From positions 780,412 to 816,309 of the forward strand of contig BFEA01000182.1 of assembly GCA_003427395.1 (NCBI GenBank): DNA of 35,898 nucleotides, read 5' to 3'. Below, in pieces: positions 9,169 to 18,960 of the stretch (within the stretch, counting starts at the first letter, position 1; every line of letters starts with the position of its first letter). A model generated the notes under the pieces. It made no database searches and had not been told where the DNA came from. It saw only the letters and a program-made list of their open reading frames with translations. A program made the translations under genes and the position numbers. This stretch comes from Chara braunii. Taxonomy: Eukaryota; Streptophyta; Charophyceae; Charales; Characeae.

Positions 9169-10426
9169 TGGTTTGAGATTGCCGTTACAGGCGCTGGCGA
9201 CATTGTTACTTGGTGCACTGACGAAGCTTCTACGCAGTGAGGATACATTGGCTCTGGCATAGTTTGCCACTCCCGGGTAGAGGGCAGGCTGGCAGGAAGG
9301 CTGTGGCACCGCGTGGGAGCTGTGGCGACAGCGGGTGTGTGTGTGATGATGAGAGCATGCTGACATGCAATTTGGCTGAGGTGGCACTGCATTGCATTGC
9401 GGGTGGTATCGAGGCTATGACCGGTCATCGAAATGCACGTCGGCTCAATTGGTGAGAAATCTGTGGTTGGGGGTACGTTGTTCCCTTACCTTATCTTGCC
9501 ATCTCAATCTCTTCTTATCGTGAGGAAGTGAGTCCAACTTGAGTGTCCTCTTCTGGTTCAGGAGTCGTGAACGCTCTACCTTGAGATTCGACATTCTTCC
9601 TGGCGGTGCATTTGGAAGGATAGGGTGGCGCCTCAGAAGGGCCCTGGTCGAAGCACGGGTCGCGGTCACCATGCCAACCCATGGGAATAGAGGACACATG
9701 CTTTGCTGCTTTGTCTTTTAAGCTTTTGCTGCTCTGTAGAGGGAACGTGGACTGACCAGTCCTATGCAAGATGTCTACCAGACCATCTATAAATTATTTC
9801 TGGCGGGATCTGATCTGAACACTGGCTGCGATTGTTGTCCTGTCTGCGACGTTAAATAATTCCTGAGGACCTTGGGGGCTGTCCTTAAACTGCCTCTTGA
9901 TCAGCCAGATCAGTCGAATGTAAGGCTCCTTGGACGCGAGGATAAATAACGGGCAGTACTGGTCGTAAGCAGGTTCCTGGGCACAGGGGTGGGCCGTTGT
10001 GCACGCGATAGACACTGCTGCTTGATGATGTCAGTCAGGCTCGTTGGATACAAGGGAAGGGAAGGTTCAAATTGGCGCTCGTACACAAACACACTTATTT
10101 CCATTACCGCATACATTTGTGCACTTGACTTATTTTTATCTTTGATTAGTTGAGGTACGACAGACTGCTAACATCTGACAGACAACATTGGATTAGAACT
10201 GTAGTAGTCTACCATTGCCAGTTCGGTGTGATGCTGCTGTAGAAGAACTAATCGAAGTAAGAGTAGATCAATTGCTTAGTCTGTGTATAAACTGTTGACA
10301 CCACTTGATCGGTAGTCCGAGTGACTTGCCGAATATTTATTTATTTTTAATTATTTTTTCAACTCGGTCAGACATTGTGGTAGGCTCCAGTGAGGGCACA
10401 AGTGCAGACAGTGATCTGCTTAGATG
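9169..10426 (+). other. Leader between PBS and gag
   Basis: About 1.26 kb without a recognisable ORF. Long leaders are normal for plant Ty3/gypsy elements and hold packaging signals, but I cannot point to one. An unrecognised insertion inside it cannot be excluded. Confidence 0.6.
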
Positions 10427-12500
10427 ATGAGCGGTACAGATAGTGGTGAAGGGACAGCTGACAATAGGAGGCAAACACGACGGGATACACAAATGATTCT
10501 GGTAGTGTTTCAGGTTCTGCTACCAGGGGATGAGAGAAGGTTCCGGGTCGGAGCAAGGGCCTGACATTTCCAGACTGCTAGGGAGGCTGCAGCAGCTGTG
10601 GAACAAATGTTAGCGGCAGGAGCTGCTAGCGTTGTAGCGATGGCTACATCTGCAGCGGCCTCTCAAGGTCGACAGACGTCAGGAACTTTATCTAGTTCCT
10701 CCGCCTCATCAAGTAGGACGAGTGCAGGACCTTCCACAAGTCTGATGGCGGGCTCGCAGTACAGCTCACCACCTCCACGCATGAGAGAGGCCATAGAACT
10801 CCAGCAAGTGGAGTTTATCCGCTTACGATTAGAGAAGGAACTTAGGGAAGCTACCAAAAGAGAAACTGAGATTAGAAATAGGAAAGCCAGATTAGAGAGC
10901 AGAAGGGCGGACAAGGCTGCAATAGAAAGGTTAGTGCAGGACCTTCCACAAGTCTGATGGAGGGCTTGCAGTACAGCTCGCAACCTCCACGCAGGAGAGA
11001 GGCCACAGAATTCCAGCAAGTGGAGTTGATCCGCTTACGGTTAGAGAAAGAACTTTTGGAAGCTACCGAAAGAGAAATTGAGATTAGAAATAGGAAAGCC
11101 AGATTAGAGAGTAGAAGGGCGGACAAGGCTGCTGCAATAGAAAGGTTAGTGCAGGACCTTCCACAAGTTAGATGGCGGGCTTGCAGTACAGCTCGCCACC
11201 TCCATGCAGGAGAGAGGCCATAGAACTCCAGCAAGTGGAGTTAATCCGCTTACGTTTAGAAAAGAAACTTAGGGAAGCTACCGAAAGAGAAGCTAAGATT
11301 AGAAATAGGAAAGCCATATTAGAGAGCAGAAGGGCGGACAAGGCTGCAATAGAAGGGTTAGACAACTCGACCCTTGACGACACGAGTAAAATCCTCAAGG
11401 CGGGTATGCTGAGCATCTTCCACCGGCGATGACAGGCCCATTTGCCACTCAATTTGGTACCCCACCAAATGGTACGTCAGCAGCAGCAGCACAAATTGCT
11501 GCTTCTTCGTCTTCAGGTCCAGCTGCTGCTGCTACGGGGCAGCAGCCAGTTCCACAAATGGGACTACAACAGCCTTGGTACCCTAGGACCCCACTGAAAC
11601 CACCCCCGTCTTTCTCAGGAGATAAGAAGGACAAGGCACTTGACACATGGTTGAGGACGGTTCCAGTGTGGGTTAGGGCGAAGAGGACGTTGTTAGAAGA
11701 AGAGGTGGTCACTGCCGCCTAATATCTTGAGGGATCGGCAGCGAGATGGCTAGATGGGATAGTGGCATCCGCGGGGTTCGGCCGGCGAATGAATGATTGG
11801 GCAAAAGACCCACACATTGGAGATTTTCATGGCATTGCTTGAAACACGATAGCACAACCACCAGCAGGCCCGGCAGGTCACTGATGCGTTGGCCCAGCTT
11901 GATACCAGAAGGTACAAGTCCGCGTGTGAGCTCACCGCCGCCGTGGAGAAACTCGTTCTCGTCTCGGGTGTCTGCTATGATCCACAAGTCTTACTGACCA
12001 TGTATGTTTGATGTTTTCCCACAGACATCAAGAACTTCATGGTTAGTGAGGCTAACATCGATTATCATACTCTTGACTCCTTTAGCAAAAGGCCTTAGAT
12101 TTAGAGGCCAAGCTAGGAGCAGCACGGTCACCTGCTATGGACGGGAGGAAGAAGAAGCCCCCACAAGAAAGGAAGAAGAAGGGTAGTCGGATGATGATGG
12201 TTGATTCCGATGGGAATCAAACTGAGATCGATGATCGCTCTGACCTTCTGGAGGAAACAGAGATAGGTGGCGAGGAGAGTGCAGAGGGTGGCAACCTCAC
12301 CGCCATAACCGAAGGAAAGGCAGATGGCCGCGACAAGTGTGGTCAGCAAAAGAGTCATGGGGAGACTCAAAACTCGAACAAGATAGCAACTTGAAGGCTG
12401 GCCTGGATTAGGATGTCTGGAGGGACCGGTACTCGCGAGGAGCTTGAATTAACTGCGTCCAATATGGCCAGCAACAGTTCAAATGCAAGAATGCGAAAGT
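10427..12500 (+). pseudogene. gag of element 2, broken
   Basis: The frame opens at ATG 10427 (MSGTDSGEG) and reads through one TGA at 10562-10564, where CGA would restore an arginine, into an alanine/serine-rich stretch. Next comes a charged, leucine-rich predicted coiled-coil (IRLRLEKELREATKRE type), present three times in tandem and each time in a different frame (10721-11360). From 11429 the capsid-like part is visible: PPSFSGDKKDKALDTWLRTV, then EEEVVTAA, a TAA, and a YLEG-A-RW block. Several frameshifts follow to about 12400. At about 12449-12492 a remnant CCHC knuckle keeps its first cysteine and its spacing, but the other three zinc ligands are replaced by Y, F and A. Gag would form the virus-like particle; this copy cannot. 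Confidence 0.8.
10721..11360 (+). repeat. Three-copy 212-215 bp tandem repeat inside gag
   Basis: Units start at 10721, 10933 and 11148, each beginning AGTGCAGGACCTTCCACAAG. Unit lengths of 212 and 215 are both 2 modulo 3, so each junction changes the reading frame and brings a stop. Units differ by only a few percent. Confidence 0.9.
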
Positions 12501-12626
12501 TTTTGAAAAGATTCCTCACAAAGGTGGTTTGGGGGGACCTTTCGCATAGAGTAGTGTCTCTACGAGCTCCAATCAGGGAAACACATCCGACTAGTAGAAG
12601 TAATAGCTGCTTCTACTCATGCTGAA

Positions 12627-13055
12627 GTGGTTGATGTACCCTCACCACTTCAGGAGTTGGCTGAAGCTATTGACTCTCTAGTCGCCCCGCAGATGCATCG
12701 GGACCAAACGACAATTTGTTCATTAGATGTATGTGAGACCTTGGAAGACTTGGAAATCGAGTGGTCGGCAAGGAACCCTAGTGACTCTTGGGTGGCATTA
12801 TCTAGAGGTCCTAGAAGGCAGCATTTCATAGTGGAAGTCGGTGTAGGTGGCTGCAAGTGTGGTGCCTTAGTAGACATTGGCTCCACATGGAACTTCGTAA
12901 GTCACGACTGCGTTGAGAGACCGCTTCTAGGGGACCAGGTGCAGCGCTTGGGTAGATCTGTAGCATCAGCCTTGGCCAACAAAGAGCACATGGTTGTAAA
13001 TGACTACGCCAAGGACGTAGTCTGCACCTTCTACTATGGGGGTGGGGGAACTTAA
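12627..13055 (+). pseudogene. Retropepsin-like protease region of element 2
   Basis: A 142-codon open frame. At 12864-12890 it encodes ALVDIGSTWNFVSH, matching the ALVDTGATHNFIS active-site block of Ty3/gypsy aspartic proteases. The catalytic aspartate (codon 12873-12875) is kept, but the following threonine is isoleucine (ATT), which would disturb the fireman's-grip hydrogen bonds of the dimer. The upstream part is the acidic gag-protease linker. The frame is lost shortly after 13055, before the RT. The protease would process the Gag-Pol polyprotein in the particle. Confidence 0.75.
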
Positions 13056-13278
13056 TCATAGGATTTTCTTCCTAGTTAGCGACGACTTGCCATTTGGCAT
13101 GCCGTTAGGTATGTACTAGCCCCAATTCAATTGGGACTGACAGGTGCTTAAGCATGTATCAGCGGAAGGGAGGACAGTCAAACTCGCGAAGTACAAGGCA
13201 AGTAGTCTGATAGACACTTGCGGTTGTATGTGTGCATCAGCATTCTACAATTATTATAAATAGAACCAAGAGGAAGGT

Positions 13279-13965
13279 ATGTACTTAGTTTTTGTCTTTG
13301 AGAAAGGGAAGGTTATTAAAACACCCCCATGTATAGAAATTGTCGTCGCTAAGTACCTTGATCTGTTCGAGGAACCTTCAGAAGTTGTAGACAGGGAGGT
13401 TGTCCATGCCATAGAGATCATCCCAGGTATCAAGACATTGAAGGAAAGAATTTATAGGATGGCTCTGATCGATTTGGACGAACTTCGTCGACAATTGAAA
13501 GAGCTCACAGAGAAGGGTTGGATTCGGCCTAGCACCTCCCCCTTCGGCTGTCCAGTTCTATTTGTCCCGAAGAAGTGGGGGACGTTGAGGATGTGTATTG
13601 ATTATAGAGGCCTCAATGCCATCACCGTTAAGAATGCAGAGCCTCTACCACGCATCGGCGACCTATTGGATAGGGCGCAGGGATATCGGTACTTTACCAA
13701 GATAGAAGTGAAATCCGACTACCATCAAATTGCCTTTAGATCAAAGGACCAACACAAAACCGCATTTCAGACCAGGTATGGTTTGTACAAGTTTGTGGTG
13801 ATGCCCTTTGGCCTTTGCAATGCGCTGAGTACATTCCAACACGCCATGAATAGGATTTTTCATGACTTCTTAGATAAGTTCATCGTTGGTAACTCGACGA
13901 CATTTTTATCTTTAGTAGAACAATCGAGGAGCATGCCCAACATGTAGAATCAGTACTTCCACTCC
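13279..13965 (+). pseudogene. Reverse transcriptase domain of element 2
   Basis: Clear Ty3/gypsy RT: LKELTEKGWIRPSTSPFGCP, VLFVPKK, LRMCIDYRGLNAITVKN, PLPRIGDLLD, YFTKIEVKSDYHQI, KTAFQTRYGLYKFVVMPFGL and a FQHAMNRIF block. The first catalytic aspartate motif reads KIEVKSDYHQI; the usual D before the variable position is E (GAA), a likely inactivating change. Near the second catalytic motif the frame shifts by one base, and the tyrosine codon before LDD is TAA (13890-13892), with LDD itself at 13893-13901. Two more stops follow near 14030-14046. RT copies the element RNA into DNA; this one cannot be active. Confidence 0.9.
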
Positions 13966-14051
13966 TACGACAACACAAGTATAAGATCAATTTAGAGAAA
14001 TGCAAGTTCAGTCGCATGAAAATCTTGTAGTTGGGTAATGAAATATAAGGC

Positions 14052-14790
14052 CCGAAGATGCCAAGGTGGCTAGCATTCGTGAATGGCCACGACCTCAGTC
14101 TATGAGTGAGGTCAAATCTTTCTTAGGGATGACCGGCTACTATCGCAACTTTGTGAAGAACTATAGTACGGTGGCCGCCCCTCTGACCGATCTTACACGC
14201 CTTGACACGCCATGGGAATGGGCAAACAAATGTGAGGCTGTTTTCAAAAGATTGAAGCATGCCCTCATGCATCATGAGGTTCTCATGGTCCCTGATTCGG
14301 AGAGGCCATTCGTTTTAATCACTAAGGCAAGCCAATTTGGCATAGGCGCAATGCTGGCCCAGCAGAAAGGGAAAACGTTGAGGCCCATCGAGTACATCAG
14401 CAAGAAGATGCCATCAAAGAAGTTGGCGAAGTCCACCCACGAAAGGGAACTCTACACCCTTTACAAGGCTCTTATCCACTAGAGGCACTATCTGTTGGGA
14501 CAACTCTTCTACTCGAGAACTGACCAGCAAACACTCAAGTGGATCAAGGCGAGCCTGTTCTCTACGACGCACACAAACGCTGGATTGAAGTCATAGATCA
14601 ATATGACTTCCAGCTATACTATGTGAAAGGGGAGTACAACAAGGTTGTTGATGCGCTATCCCGTAGGAAAGACTACCTAGGTGCGCTGATAACTGAGTTT
14701 GGTTTTTCTGACAACGTAACTCGATCATTGTTGGATGCCTACGAAGAAGGTCATTGTTGGATGCCTATGAGGACATCATCCACAAACTAG
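14052..14790 (+). pseudogene. RT connection and RNase H domain of element 2
   Basis: Begins with VASIREWPRP and SFLGMTGYYRNFVKNYS, the standard end of Ty3 RT. It continues into RNase H: FVLITKASQFGIGAMLAQ, RPIEYISKK, THERELYTLYKAL, then RTDQQTLKWI and DALSRR. The first RNase H catalytic aspartate (usually TDAS) is lysine (TKAS). A TAG at about 14480-14482 replaces the expected tryptophan before RHYLLG. A frameshift occurs between about 14500 and 14550, and a short direct duplication (TCATTGTTGGATGCCTA at about 14726 and 14750) disturbs the end. RNase H would degrade the RNA strand of the RNA-DNA hybrid. Confidence 0.87.
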
Positions 14791-14879
14791 ATGTAAAAGA
14801 CAAAGCGACATCTGACGAGTTTGTGATGGTGGATGGATTACTCTTGCTTGAAAAGGCAGGGTTCAAAAGATTAGTTGTT

Positions 14880-15807
14880 AAGTCTAGTGAGATTGTGTAG
14901 TTTGTTTTTAGGCGAATGTCGTGACGCGACTGGTCACTTCAGATATAAGAAGACGAGTGCTAATTTAGTACAACGATTTTGGTGGGCTAGTATGCTTGGC
15001 GATGCGAAGAAGTACGTACAGACTTGTCAAATCTGTCAACTGGACAAGTTGCGTACTCAAGCACCGCTTGGGTTACTCAAGCCCTTGCCCATTCAGGTCC
15101 TGGACAAAGTGTCTCCATGGACTTCATGGATACCCTTGTGACCAGCAAGAGTGGCAAGAGGCACATCTTCGTCATAGTGGACAGGTTCACTAAGTATGCT
15201 AGACTAATAGTCATGCCTAAAACTGCAAGGACCGAACACGTCATGAAGTTATTCATGGATAACTGGGTGCGTGATTTTGGACTGCCCAAGTCTATTCTTA
15301 GTGACAAAGAAGTTCGATTCACGAGCGAAATGTTGAAGAAGGCTGCTGAACAAATGGGCAGCCAACTACAAATGGCCTCCGAGAATTACCCCGAAGCTAA
15401 CGGTCAAGCGGAGCCGATGAACCACATGGTGCAACACTTGCTGAGACATTACATTAAGCCTAGCCAGGATGATTGGGATGAGAAGCTGCCTCTCATCGCC
15501 AGTCTGTATAACAACGCAGTTCACAGTACCACAGGCGTCTGTCCGAATGAACTGCATTTGGGATGGAAACCTAGATCTCCACTAGACTTTCTCCTTCCTG
15601 AAAACCGACCAGCTGCAACACTCTGAACCTTACAGTTCGGTGTCCAGTATGAAAAGTTGTTGCAGCAGGCTGTCGAGCACAGTAGGAAGCCTCAAGAGGC
15701 TATGATTGCCTCTGAGAACAAACACAAATGACAATCTGCATTTCAGGTAGGGGAACGTGTCCGGGTGAAGGCTAGCGAAGTGGGTCTTGAATTTGGCATC
15801 TTTGGGA
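14880..15807 (+). pseudogene. Integrase zinc finger and catalytic core, element 2
   Basis: The H2C2 finger region (ECRDATGHFRYKKT ... YVQTCQICQLDK, 14911-15057) keeps TGH and C-x2-C, but the expected first histidine is missing. A frameshift near 15098 leads into the core: MDFMD, IVDRFTKYARLI, FGLPKSILSDKEVRFTS and [12 protein letters not shown]. These carry the two aspartates and the glutamate of the DDE triad, so the catalytic core itself is unusually well kept. The frame ends at about 15626. A further frame runs FGVQYEKLLQQAVEH to a TGA at 15729-15731, aligned with the same TGA in element 1. At about 15807 the coding sequence is cut by a LINE; it resumes at 17139. Confidence 0.9.
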
Positions 15808-16427
15808 CAAATTTAAAATTGCGCACTCTAACGGTGAAGGCCACATATCGTCTACTACGACCAAAGTTGAGCATAAAAGAAATAGTGAAGGCCCGATGGA
15901 GGTCACACTTGAATGTAGGGATTGAGGCAATCCGCCCGATCCGATGGTTCATCGCCACAAGGTCGAGGCCTGCAACGATGGTCTCTCTCCAGTGGCAGAT
16001 AGAACACTGCTGCCTGCCCACCAATGACTGGTTGATAGATCGTACACATCTGGAGCAGAAGGGGCGGGCGTTATCGTGGTGCAAATCATGCCACACTGCT
16101 TTTCTTCCCTGTAGAATTCATGAAACCGTAGAGCACATATTCATGCAGTGCCCAGGGGCAGTTCTTACATGGCGATGGTGGGATAGGATCTGGACCCTGT
16201 TGGGCAGTGAATCCAACTGGCCATGGGATTGGAGGGCCATATTATGTGAGGCATGGTCCTCCCACACTAACAATTCCTTTGAAAACAACATGTTCAAGTT
16301 AGGAAGGAGAGCGGTCATGTGGACCCTCTGGAGGAAACAATGTATACATGATATGGAGGGTGTCAGCAACGGACATGACAAGGCAAAACATTCAACAAGA
16401 ACTCGTGGTACACTGGAAAAAAACTAA
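15732..16427 (+). pseudogene. Chance fusion ORF: integrase tail + LINE ORF2 C-terminus
   Basis: From the codon after the TGA at 15729 the frame stays open through the Ty3 segment QVGERVRVKASEVGLEFGI, across the insertion junction, and through the LINE zf-RVT finger to a stop at about 16425-16427. The junction happens to be in frame, giving over 200 codons. I read this as coincidence within two dead elements, though the fused product could be expressed if transcribed. Confidence 0.7.
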
Positions 16428-17138
16428 AAACCAACTCGATTCGTATCATTCAGCAAAGGACATAGCACAAGCAATTCACCAATTTTCTGGAGACTGGTTG
16501 GGCAGTGAAAAAGGGGGCTGGATCGCATTTATCAGATGGGAAGGAAAGCCCACCCAGGAAGGCAACCAGGAGGAGTTCAGGAGAGATTACCATATCTGCT
16601 TCAGAGACTGGACTGCTGTGGGCCAGGAGATCCCACTGCAACCAGCCACAGAATTTCCCGACCCTTCCCGGCCCACCAACTGGCAATGGCGGATATGCAA
16701 TGGTACGGAGCAGACTGAATGGGTGATATAGGGCAGATACAGAGAAGACTGGTATCCAGAGGACTGGTATCCAAAGGAACAGGAAGTAGCCGCTAGGGTA
16801 ATATGAGTGATCTGGCGGTCTGGTGCAGACTGAAGAGGCAGCCCTTGGTTTGTCCAACGCAATTTTATAACTAGTTTTCTTATATTGGAGAGTTGTCCTC
16901 AGGCCTAGTTCTCAACATAGGAAGACCAACCAACAGGTCTAGGACTGGACCTGGTTTCCAGCACCTGTGTTCTTCCGCAGCTCGTCTCATGGTTTTCTTA
17001 AGAGGGACGCTGGACCCGGTTTCCAGCAGGAGATGCTCCCCACCAACAGATGGAGCGGTCCGTCGACAAAGCCTCAATCCCGGTGGTTCTCTTACCACCA
17101 CTGGGATAGAGGCGTTGCACAAGGGCCTTAAAAAAAAA
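15808..17138 (+). mobile_element. 5'-truncated LINE inserted in the integrase (LINE-C)
   Basis: Foreign to the Ty3 element: element 1 reads straight from GGCATC to the CCTCAGTATTTCGG block, while here 1.33 kb intervene. The insert holds the 3' end of a LINE ORF2, a zf-RVT type finger (CKSCHTAF ... HETVEHIFMQCPGA, W-rich flanks) at about 16082-16170, then FKLGRRAVMWTLWRKQC. A second frame encodes AQAIHQFSGDWLGSEKGGWI. A non-coding tail contains two CTGGTTTCCAGCA-like words and ends in A9 at 17130-17138. Poly-A end and 5' truncation are typical of target-primed reverse transcription. No clear target duplication is visible, and a few target bases seem lost. A related minus-strand copy lies at 25.0-26.8 kb. 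Confidence 0.88.
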
Positions 17139-17553
17139 GATGCCTCAATATTTCGGTCCTTGGGAAGTCCTAGGTATTGTGGGTAGTCATTTTGATGGAC
17201 CCTCATATGTCATTAGAATCCCTGGACATCTGTGCACTTACCCTGTGTTTCACGCTTCAAAGCTTGCACCTTTCGCTGAGACAGATCGGTCCCCATCAAG
17301 AAGGTCAATGCTGCCCCCAACCATGGATGACCACATGGACGTCGACAATATTCGAGAACACAAAGACTTGCCTGTTCCCAAGCCAGTGGGCAGAGGAGGA
17401 CCCCCCAAACCTGTGAGGGAGTACCGGGTCAGGTTCAGGCATCATACGGATCCGAAGGAAGATCGTTGGTTCACAAGAGAGGAGCTTGTCAAGACAGCCC
17501 CTCAGATCGTGGCAGAATACGAACGGAGATTAAAGGGGAAGGCACCTGCGTAG
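17139..17553 (+). pseudogene. Integrase C-terminal region with chromodomain-like end, element 2
   Basis: A 137-codon open stretch resuming the integrase after the LINE: PQYFGPWEVL, DGPSYVIRIPGHL, TYPVFHASKLAPF, then LPPTMDDHMDVDNI and REYRVRFRHHTDPKEDRWF with TREELVKTAPQIVAEYERRL, ending KGKAPA. The last 60 residues have the shape of a divergent chromodomain (REYRVRF strand, W, C-terminal helix), which in chromoviruses directs integration to particular chromatin. Intact in frame, but separated from the core by the insertion. Confidence 0.85.
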
Positions 17554-17574
17554 AAGCATCTCAGTGGACTTTCG

Positions 17575-17592
17575 AAGCTAAGGGGAATGGAA
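17575..17592 (+). other. Polypurine tract, element 2
   Basis: GCTAAGGGGAATGGAA lies directly before the 3' LTR, matching the tract of element 1. Confidence 0.75.
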
Positions 17593-18960
17593 TGCGAGGA
17601 CTGAGCCCTCACAGGCCCCTAACAGACATGCAAGTGTTCTCGGCTGTGGGCCCCAACAAGCCTTGTGCCCACCCTAAGTGAAGGCGGGCCTGAATATCCA
17701 GAAGAGGCCTATTTTTAACATCTTCCATATGTGGGTACACAGGCAGTTGCAGCACGCCAGTTGGTTGCAGGGAAACGTGAGCCTCCAGGCTCTTTCCAGA
17801 AAGCAAGGACCTCGCTGTACTGTTGAGCCCAGGGCCGGGTGGTTGTGCCCTGGGCACACGCAGTGTGAGGTCGACACATCGTGCACCGGCTACGAGCGAA
17901 TGAGAAAGCAGCATTGTTGTCACACAATCTCCGTGAGCCAATGAGAATGTGGCCAACCCTTGGAGCCTGGGAGGCTACGTATACCTGCGCAACTGAAGAG
18001 GGCCAAGGCCTTAACTGTAGAGGTGGGCCTGGGCGCAGAGATTGGGGCCCGACTGGAAGCTACTGGAAACTTCCCCAGCCAGGCCCAGGCAGATGCACAC
18101 AGGATCTGCACTTTCCATAAAGGAAAGAGGCCAGCCCAGGGGGAGGCATTCTGGCCTAGGCAGGCAATGCAGACGCGCTGCTGCGTTGCTGCACAAGTGT
18201 CTGCATGGGCGCTGCTGGTTGGACACGGTCACGGGCGCTGATGTGAGGGGCGCTGCAAGGGCAGCAGGCGCACAGCAGCCATAGCTGGGCTTCAGGGGCG
18301 CAAGGCAGGTGATGGCAAAGGTCGCCTTCAGGTAGGAGGTGCATACTGTGGGGAGACAAGGGTATGACGAGAGGAGAGGGAACGCAGCTGGTGTATGCTG
18401 GTGATTGGCACTGGTGTTGACGTCACGTACGTTGGTCTTCGACTTCAGAGTGATCCGATGGTGATCGGCACTGGTGTTGACGTCTCATACATTGGTCTTC
18501 GACGCGCAGGGCGCTGAGGTGAGGGGCGCTGCAAGGGCAGCGGGCGCACAGCAGCCATAGCCGGGCTGCAGGGGCGCAAGGCAGGTGATGGCGAAGGTGG
18601 TCTTCGGGTAGTATGACGAGAGGAGACAGAACGTACCTGGTGTATGCTGGTGATCAGCACTGGTGTTGACGTCACGTACATTGGTCTTCGACTTCAAAGT
18701 GATCCAGTTGCGAGAACGTAGATAGGTTAGATAGGCTGAGTAGGATAGTCTGGGCGCTGGGCGCCAGACGGTAAGTGCGGCATTGGATAGTGTTGGTGTG
18801 ACCAGAGAGTGGCGACATTGACATTCAAGTTCATTGTATTGCTCTTATTTGGACGGTATCTTGGTGCATTGCACTCTCTGCTTGGTTCACGACTATCTGA
18901 GCTACTTCGTGATTTTGCAATTTGGATTTCTGTCTATCGCTCTCGCTCATATTCCTTGCA
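17593..18960 (+). repeat. 3' LTR of element 2, with internal duplication
   Basis: 1368 bp, TGCGAGG to CCTTGCA. It aligns with the 5' LTR over its whole length but is 272 bp longer, because a module starting GCGCTGA...GTGAGGGGCGCTG occurs twice (18235-18510 and 18511-about 18709). It carries TGACGTCA at 18418-18425 and 18667-18674 and a degraded TGACGTCT at 18478-18485. Since both LTRs are copied from one template at insertion, the duplication arose after insertion. Confidence 0.92.
18235..18709 (+). repeat. Tandem duplication within the 3' LTR
   Basis: Two units, about 276 and 199 bp, both starting GCGCTGA and containing GGGCGCTGCAAGGGCAGC and GCACTGGTGTTGACGTC. The second lacks an internal piece. 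The 5' LTR has one unit. Confidence 0.85.

Larger units (their letters stand above)
8059..18960 (+). mobile_element. Ty3/gypsy chromovirus with both LTRs, decayed (element 2)
   Basis: Complete architecture: 5' LTR, tRNA-iMet primer binding site, long leader, gag, protease, RT, RNase H, integrase with chromodomain-like tail, polypurine tract, 3' LTR. Domain order (RT and RNase H before integrase) defines Ty3/gypsy, and the tail after the integrase points to a chromovirus. The LTRs begin TGC and end GCA. The flanks share a short CAGG on both sides, consistent with a 4-5 bp target duplication. The LTR starts differ at about eight of the first 115 aligned bases, so the insertion is old. Every ORF carries stops or frameshifts, and a LINE occupies 15808-17138. 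Not autonomous. Confidence 0.93.
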
